Origin: Tropicibacter alexandrii
GTDB lineage: Bacteria; Pseudomonadota; Alphaproteobacteria; Rhodobacterales; Rhodobacteraceae
Direction of reading: 5' to 3'
DNA length: 64,000 nt
Assembly (NCBI RefSeq): GCF_003667315.2
Contig: NZ_RCTZ02000005.1
Location: forward strand, 124,001-188,000
The position numbers and the translations under genes were made by a program. Shown piece by piece: positions 59,874-64,000 of this stretch. Positions within the stretch are counted from its first letter, which is position 1; each line of letters begins with the position of its first letter. The notes beneath the pieces were generated by a model. That model was not told where the DNA came from. It saw only the letters and a program-made list of their open reading frames with translations, and searched no databases.

Positions 59874-60998
59874 ATGCGCGCAGAAGCTCAGAATAACGTG
59901 GACAAGGTGAAAAAGTCGCTCGATCTGCTCGCCCAGCGGATGGATATCGAGACCGCGCAGTTCCGGCTGGAGGAATTCAATGCCCGCGTCGAGGACCCGA
60001 ACCTGTGGGACGACCCCGCAGCGGCGCAAAAGCTGATGCGCGACCGCCAGTCGCTGGTCGACGCGATGGAGACCTACAACGCCATAAAGCAAGAGATGGA
60101 AGATCAGGTCGAGCTGATCGAACTGGGCGAGATGGAAGAGGATGACGAGGTCGTCACCGAGGCCGAGACTGCGCTGAAGACGCTGGTCGACAAGGCCGCC
60201 AAGAAGGAACTCGAGGCGCTCTTGAACGGCGAGACCGACGGCAATGACGCCTTTCTGGAGATCAAGGCAGGCGCGGGCGGCACAGAGGCTTGCGACTGGG
60301 CCAATATGCTGGCGCGGATGTATGTCCGCTGGGCCGAAAGCCGTGGCTTCGAGGTGGAGTTGCAGGAAGAGCAGGCCGGGGCCGAGGCGGGCATCAAATC
60401 CGCCACCTACCAGATCAAGGGCAAGAACGCCTATGGCTGGCTGAAATCGGAAAGCGGCACGCATCGGCTGGTGCGCATCTCGCCCTTTGGCAAGGGCACG
60501 CGCGAGACGTCGTTTGCCGCCGTGGGCGCCTATCCGGTGATCGACGACAATATCGAGGTGGTGGTGAACCCCGCCGATATCCGCATCGACACGTTCCGGT
60601 CGTCCGGCGCGGGCGGTCAGCACGTCAACACCACCGACTCGGCGGTGCGGATCACCCACCACCCGACGGGCATCGTCGTGACCTCGTCCGAGAAATCCCA
60701 GCACCAGAACCGCGACATCGCCATGAAGGCGCTGAAATCGCGGCTGTATCAGCTGGAACTGGACCGCCGCAATGCCGAGGTCAACGCGCTGCACGAGGCC
60801 AAGGGCGACGCGGGCTGGGGCAACCAGATTCGGTCCTATGTCCTGCAGCCCTACCAGATGGTGAAGGACCTGCGCACCCAATACGAGACGGCGGATACGT
60901 CGGGCGTTCTGGATGGCGATCTCGACCCGTTCATGGAGGCGACGCTGGCGCTGCAACTGTCCGGCAAGAGCCGCGCCGACGCCCGCGGCGAGGACTGA
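59874..60998 (+). CDS. prfB: Peptide chain release factor 2
   Basis: A 374-residue RF2, which ends translation at UGA and UAA. The GGQ motif is at residues 247-249 (SSGAGGQHVN); the stop-codon-reading SPF is in RISPFGKGTRE. The gene is one uninterrupted frame: the programmed +1 frameshift found in E. coli prfB is absent. ATG at 59874 follows AGGAACCGACCG. The RidA gene starts four bases after the stop. Confidence 0.97.
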   Translation: MRAEAQNNVDKVKKSLDLLAQRMDIETAQFRLEEFNARVEDPNLWDDPAAAQKLMRDRQSLVDAMETYNAIKQEMEDQVELIELGEMEEDDEVVTEAETALKTLVDKAAKKELEALLNGETDGNDAFLEIKAGAGGTEACDWANMLARMYVRWAESRGFEVELQEEQAGAEAGIKSATYQIKGKNAYGWLKSESGTHRLVRISPFGKGTRETSFAAVGAYPVIDDNIEVVVNPADIRIDTFRSSGAGGQHVNTTDSAVRITHHPTGIVVTSSEKSQHQNRDIAMKALKSRLYQLELDRRNAEVNALHEAKGDAGWGNQIRSYVLQPYQMVKDLRTQYETADTSGVLDGDLDPFMEATLALQLSGKSRADARGED

Positions 60999-61002
60999 CC
61001 CG

Positions 61003-61404
61003 ATGCGCCGGCTTGTCTCGTCGGGGTCTTATCTGGAACCGGAAATCGGGTTCAGCCGCGCGGTGCGGGTGGGCCATGTGGTGGCGGTGTCGGGCACCGC
61101 ACCGATCGCACCGGGTGGCGGCACCAGCGGCGTCGGCGATGTCTACGCCCAGACCAAACGCTGTCTGGAGATCATCGGGGAGGCGTTGCGCGACGCCGAC
61201 TGCGACCTCAGCGACGTCATCCGCACCCGCGTCATGCTGACCGATGCCCGCCAGTGGAAAGACGCGGCGCGCGCCCATGGCGAGGTCTTCGGGGAGGTGC
61301 GCCCGGCCTTTACCTTTGTGCAGGTGGCCGGCTTCATCGACCCGGATTGGCTGGTGGAACTGGAGGCGGATGCGGTGGTCCCCGACACGACGACGCGCGC
61401 CTGA
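61003..61404 (+). CDS. RidA/YjgF family protein
   Basis: A 133-residue member of the RidA superfamily, which clears reactive enamine/imine intermediates. RAVRVGHVVAVSGTAPIAPGG and the C-terminal FIDPDWLVELEADAVVP are the family's strands, and RVMLTDARQWKDAARAHGEVFGEVRPAFTFVQV its conserved middle. The active-site Arg that RidA needs is probably replaced (ends ..RPAFTFVQVAGFIDP), as in subfamilies 2-7. It is coupled to prfB. Confidence 0.85.
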   Translation: MRRLVSSGSYLEPEIGFSRAVRVGHVVAVSGTAPIAPGGGTSGVGDVYAQTKRCLEIIGEALRDADCDLSDVIRTRVMLTDARQWKDAARAHGEVFGEVRPAFTFVQVAGFIDPDWLVELEADAVVPDTTTRA

Positions 61405-61483
61405 ACCTGTATCAGAGAGGCATCTTGCCTAAGCCACCGCGCATCGCCTTTACTGCATGTCAGCCAGTGCAGGGAGACAGGGC

Positions 61484-62296
61484 ATGATCGAGCAGGAACC
61501 GCAACATGGCGCACCGGATCTCGGCCCGGTTGACGACTGGATCCTCCGTAAGGCGCTGCAGCGCGGCTGGCGCGATTTCCGACGCGCTCCGGGATTCGCG
61601 CTGGTCTTTGCCGGGTTTTACATCCTTGGCGGCTGGATCATGGTCTGGATCACATGGATCACCGGGCAAAGCTATTGGCTGGTCTTTGCCGCCATCGGCT
61701 TTCCGCTGATCGCGCCCTTTGCCGCTGTCGGCTTCTACGATGTCAGCCGCCGGTTGGAGGAAGGCCGCCCGCTCGACTGGATGAAGATCTTTTCGGTGAT
61801 CGGGCGCCAGTCGAAACGACAGCTGCCGTCGATTAGCGCGGTGATCATCGTGATCTTCCTGTTCTGGTTCTTCCTCGCACACATGATCTTTGCCCTCTTT
61901 CTGGGGCTGTCGACCATGACCAACGTCTCGTCCTCGTTCGAGGTCTATACCACGTCCAACGGTTTGATGATGCTCGGATTCGGGACAGCGGTGGGGGCGG
62001 GGTTCGCCTCGCTGCTCTACATGATCACGGTACTGTCCTTGCCGATGCTGCTGGACCGCGAGGTGGATTTCGTCACGGCGATGATCACCTCGTTTCAATA
62101 CGTGCTGACCTATCCGCTGTGGATGTTCGGCTGGGCCGCGTTCATTGCCGTCGCGACTTTCATTTCGATGATCCCGGGCTTTCTGGGCCTGTTCATTGCG
62201 CTTCCCGTGCTGGGCCACGCAACCTGGCACCTGTATGACATGCTGGCCTATGGCACCAACAAGGGCGAAATTCCGGCCCCCGTCAGTGCCGAATGA
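61484..62296 (+). CDS. DUF2189 membrane protein
   Basis: A 270-residue inner-membrane protein with about six hydrophobic segments. The N-terminus (DWILRKALQRGWRDFRRAPGFALVFAGFYILGGW) and GFYDVSRRLEEGRPLDW are the DUF2189 signature. Function unknown. AGGGAGA precedes the ATG. It ends before a hairpin of the GGGCGGGG type. Confidence 0.9.
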   Translation: MIEQEPQHGAPDLGPVDDWILRKALQRGWRDFRRAPGFALVFAGFYILGGWIMVWITWITGQSYWLVFAAIGFPLIAPFAAVGFYDVSRRLEEGRPLDWMKIFSVIGRQSKRQLPSISAVIIVIFLFWFFLAHMIFALFLGLSTMTNVSSSFEVYTTSNGLMMLGFGTAVGAGFASLLYMITVLSLPMLLDREVDFVTAMITSFQYVLTYPLWMFGWAAFIAVATFISMIPGFLGLFIALPVLGHATWHLYDMLAYGTNKGEIPAPVSAE

Positions 62297-62301
62297 CGCA
62301 G

Positions 62302-62322
62302 GGGCGGGGAGCGACCCCGCCC
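62302..62322 (+). terminator. Hairpin after DUF2189 gene
   Basis: GGGCGGGG / CCCCGCCC with the loop AGCGA, six bases past the stop, between convergent genes; T run missing. Confidence 0.65.
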
Positions 62323-62326
62323 GACA

Positions 62327-62539
62327 TCACGCTTCGCGCCCCTCGGCCTTGAGCCGGGCATGAAGGTCCAAGGCGCGCGCATCGCCTTGTTCCAGTGCAA
62401 AGATATAGGCATGGGTCAGATAAAAGCAGGCCGCGTCGAGGTCGTTTGCCCCATCGGCGGCCCGCGCATAAAGCTCCACCAGCGCGCGGTGGTCCCGCGC
62501 CTCATGGGCCTCGATCAGCATGTCGTCCAGCGCCTTCAT
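62327..62539 (-). CDS. Small hypothetical protein coupled to the Rieske oxygenase
   Basis: A 70-residue protein with two helical hairpins that resemble a TPR-like pair (ALDDMLIEAHEARDHRALVELYARAADG, LDAACFYLTHAYIFALEQGD). Starts at ATG 62539, overlapping the stop of the Rieske gene by four bases. Probably a helper of that enzyme or of its partner; no family recognised. Confidence 0.7.
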   Translation of the reverse strand: MKALDDMLIEAHEARDHRALVELYARAADGANDLDAACFYLTHAYIFALEQGDARALDLHARLKAEGREA

Positions 62540-63687
62540 TCCGCCGCCTCGGCCATGCGGTTGCGCCGCGCCTCGATCTGGCTGGCCACCCAGTCGTGGA
62601 AACAATGCGTCGGCCCGTCCATGGCCGGAGAGAATTTGCCGCCATCGAAACCGGGCGCATGGCGCCCTTTCTGCATGCCCTCGACGACAAAGATGTCTTC
62701 TTCGAAGACGGTCTTCCACAGCTGCGTGTTGCGCTGCCGCAGGCCGCTATCGGTGCCGGGCTGGGCATAATAGAGATGAATGTTCTCGACCGTGCGGTCG
62801 ATCGCCTCGGGCACCAGAACGATCGCAAAGGCATGGTCGCGCTGGACGCCCAACAGAACGTTGGGATAGATCGCAAGGTATTCGCCCGCCGTATCCCACT
62901 TGTCGGACAGGCCTTCGAAATCCGGGAACGGCTCGCCGTTCTCGTTCGTCACCTGCCGGTAGACCAGCGTGCCCTGTCCGGAAAACGCCCCCGGTTCTTC
63001 GATGTTGTAGTGATCCTCCAGCCGGGAATAGCTGTTCAGGCCGGGATGCACCCAGGGCAGGTGATAGCTTTCGCAGAAGTTTTCGACCGCGAGCTTCCAG
63101 TTGGTCTGGACGGGCAGGGTGATCACGCTGTCGAACCCGCCGTGGTAGAGCGGCTTTTCGACATCGGCCCAGCGTTGCATCGCCGGAGCCATGGCGACCT
63201 CGAACTCTGGCGCGTTGCCGTTGACATTGATGAAGACGACGTCACGCCAGATATGGCTGCGCACCTCGATCAGGCCCAGCGTCGCGCGGTCGATCGCCTC
63301 GTGCGTGTTGTGGCCGGGTCCGCCCACATGCGGGGTCGACACCAGCCGCCCGTCGGTTCCGTAGCACCACGAATGGTAGGGGCAGCGGATCGCGCCTTCG
63401 ATCTTGCGCGCCTCTTCCACAAGGATCATGCCGCGATGGCGGCAGATGTTCTGGAAGACGCGGACCACGTCGTCGCGCGCGCGCACCAAAAGCAGGGGCA
63501 TCCCCAGAAACGAGATCGGCTTCGCGTCGCCGATTTCGGGCACCGACGCGGCCACATCGAGGCCCGCCCATTGGTCGAACAAAAGCGCCTGACGTTCCTC
63601 ATCGAAGATGACGGGATCGATATAATGCGCATTGGGCAATCCAAGCGCGGTCGCTACGGGACGACGGACATCGGACAAGTCGGTCAT
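62536..63687 (-). CDS. Rieske-type ring-hydroxylating oxygenase, alpha subunit
   Basis: A 383-residue oxygenase. Rieske [2Fe-2S] ligands Cys82-x-His84 (CRHRG) and Cys102-x2-His105 (CPYHSW). The mononuclear iron site has His209 and His214 in CESYHLPWVHPGL and a later Asp. Members act on aromatic rings, on quaternary amines such as glycine betaine or on sterol-like compounds; no reductase or beta subunit is seen here, so the substrate is open. AAAGGAG lies upstream of the ATG at 63687. The small coupled gene follows. Confidence 0.87.
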   Translation of the reverse strand: MTDLSDVRRPVATALGLPNAHYIDPVIFDEERQALLFDQWAGLDVAASVPEIGDAKPISFLGMPLLLVRARDDVVRVFQNICRHRGMILVEEARKIEGAIRCPYHSWCYGTDGRLVSTPHVGGPGHNTHEAIDRATLGLIEVRSHIWRDVVFINVNGNAPEFEVAMAPAMQRWADVEKPLYHGGFDSVITLPVQTNWKLAVENFCESYHLPWVHPGLNSYSRLEDHYNIEEPGAFSGQGTLVYRQVTNENGEPFPDFEGLSDKWDTAGEYLAIYPNVLLGVQRDHAFAIVLVPEAIDRTVENIHLYYAQPGTDSGLRQRNTQLWKTVFEEDIFVVEGMQKGRHAPGFDGGKFSPAMDGPTHCFHDWVASQIEARRNRMAEAAE

Positions 63688-63790
63688 GGGGCCAGTCTCC
63701 TTTGGTGGGTGCCCCACCCTAAGGCGCTGATCCCATGCAGGTCGTGTCGTTTTCCGACAGCAGGCTGACGCCTAGCGACCTGTCATGGCT

Positions 63791-64000
63791 TTACGCAAAG
63801 GCTTCGCCCGGTTTCAGCAACTGGCGGTGATACTGGACCAGATCATCGGCGCTGCAGAAACCCGCGCTGCGCGCGGCGCGCAGGGCCCGGGGCATATCGC
63901 TGCCAAGGTATTCATAGACTAGCCGTTCGACCCGACGTCCGGCGACATTCTCGCGCACGGGGCGGGTGACATAGCCCACCCAGAAATTGTTCTCGAAGGT
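63791..64000 (-). CDS. C-terminal fragment of an unidentified protein
   Basis: A minus-strand frame that enters from the right edge and stops at 63791. The visible 69 residues include NNFWVGYVTRPVRENVAGRR and SADDLVQYHRQLLKPGEAF. Nothing here identifies the family. It precedes the Rieske gene on the same strand by 103 bases, so the two could share a pathway. Confidence 0.5.
   Translation of the reverse strand, partial: TFENNFWVGYVTRPVRENVAGRRVERLVYEYLGSDMPRALRAARSAGFCSADDLVQYHRQLLKPGEAFA

Noticed and set aside
59874-60000. Programmed +1 frameshift in prfB
   Set aside because: The gene is a single continuous frame with no in-frame UGA near codon 25.
62395-63768. A 457-residue plus-strand frame at the right end
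   Set aside because: Antisense to the Rieske oxygenase, whose iron ligands are all in place.

Overview
The window is chromosomal DNA from a high-GC alphaproteobacterium of the Rhodobacteraceae (Roseobacter group). The assignment rests on a ctrA gene beside a SciP-type DUF1153 gene, the DUF1476 (ATP synthase inhibitor zeta) gene beside purC, the DUF882 / L,D-transpeptidase pair, an S9 protein with an acidic N-terminal extension, a GTTC-N7-GTTC type SOS box, and many short GC-rich palindromic repeats of the kind that litter these genomes. No prophage, transposase, integrase or CRISPR array is visible. Almost all of it is densely packed housekeeping and accessory chromosome, with several 4-bp stop/start overlaps and several convergent genes whose ends overlap.

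Layout. 0-5 kb: SatD-like protein, SufT-type protein, a RimB-RimK fusion, a polysaccharide deacetylase and two identical tandem tRNA-Asp genes. 5-10 kb: murein enzymes (DUF882 endopeptidase and L,D-transpeptidase, divergent), then an lpxD / acyl carrier protein / ketoacyl synthase operon. 10-19 kb: mnmA, sciP-ctrA (with a CtrA box before ctrA), ligA-recG, a 40-residue membrane protein behind a LexA box, and a soluble chemoreceptor. 19-26 kb: Fe-S scaffold, hisI, an operon of enoyl-CoA hydratase, trmFO and gluQ, a PaaI thioesterase, a DUF1127 gene facing a MocR-type regulator, and rplM-rpsI. 26-39 kb: surface and metabolic genes (glycosyltransferase, sulfotransferase, PPK2/TetR, hydrolase/metA, a deformylase-like protein without its metal ligands, two DMT transporters, a FadL-type porin, an MprF-like protein). 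39-48 kb: the purine genes purC, purS and purQ, separated by unrelated genes including a secreted serine protease fused to a beta-helix and a chemoreceptor. 48-54 kb: DctB/DctD, gap, DoxX, DUF808, IalB. 54-64 kb: a HerA-like ATPase, PBP1A, an APH(6)-like kinase, prfB, RidA, DUF2189 and a Rieske oxygenase; the last gene is cut by the window edge.

Themes. Cell-cycle control (SciP/CtrA, with a second perfect CtrA box beside gap), envelope building (LpxD operon, L,D-transpeptidase, DUF882, PBP1A, MprF-like), tRNA modification (MnmA, TrmFO, GluQRS; the tRNA-Asp genes encode GluQRS's substrate) and DNA repair (LigA, RecG, the SOS-box small protein) recur. The observations most worth testing are the SOS-box membrane miniprotein, a possible minus-strand small RNA with C/U-rich anti-Shine-Dalgarno segments near 54.6 kb, the metal-ligand-free deformylase homologue, the DctD that lacks the GAFTGA loop, the lpxD-acp-KAS operon, and the family of TTCGAA-centred palindromes. 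All functional calls are read from sequence by eye; none was checked against a database.
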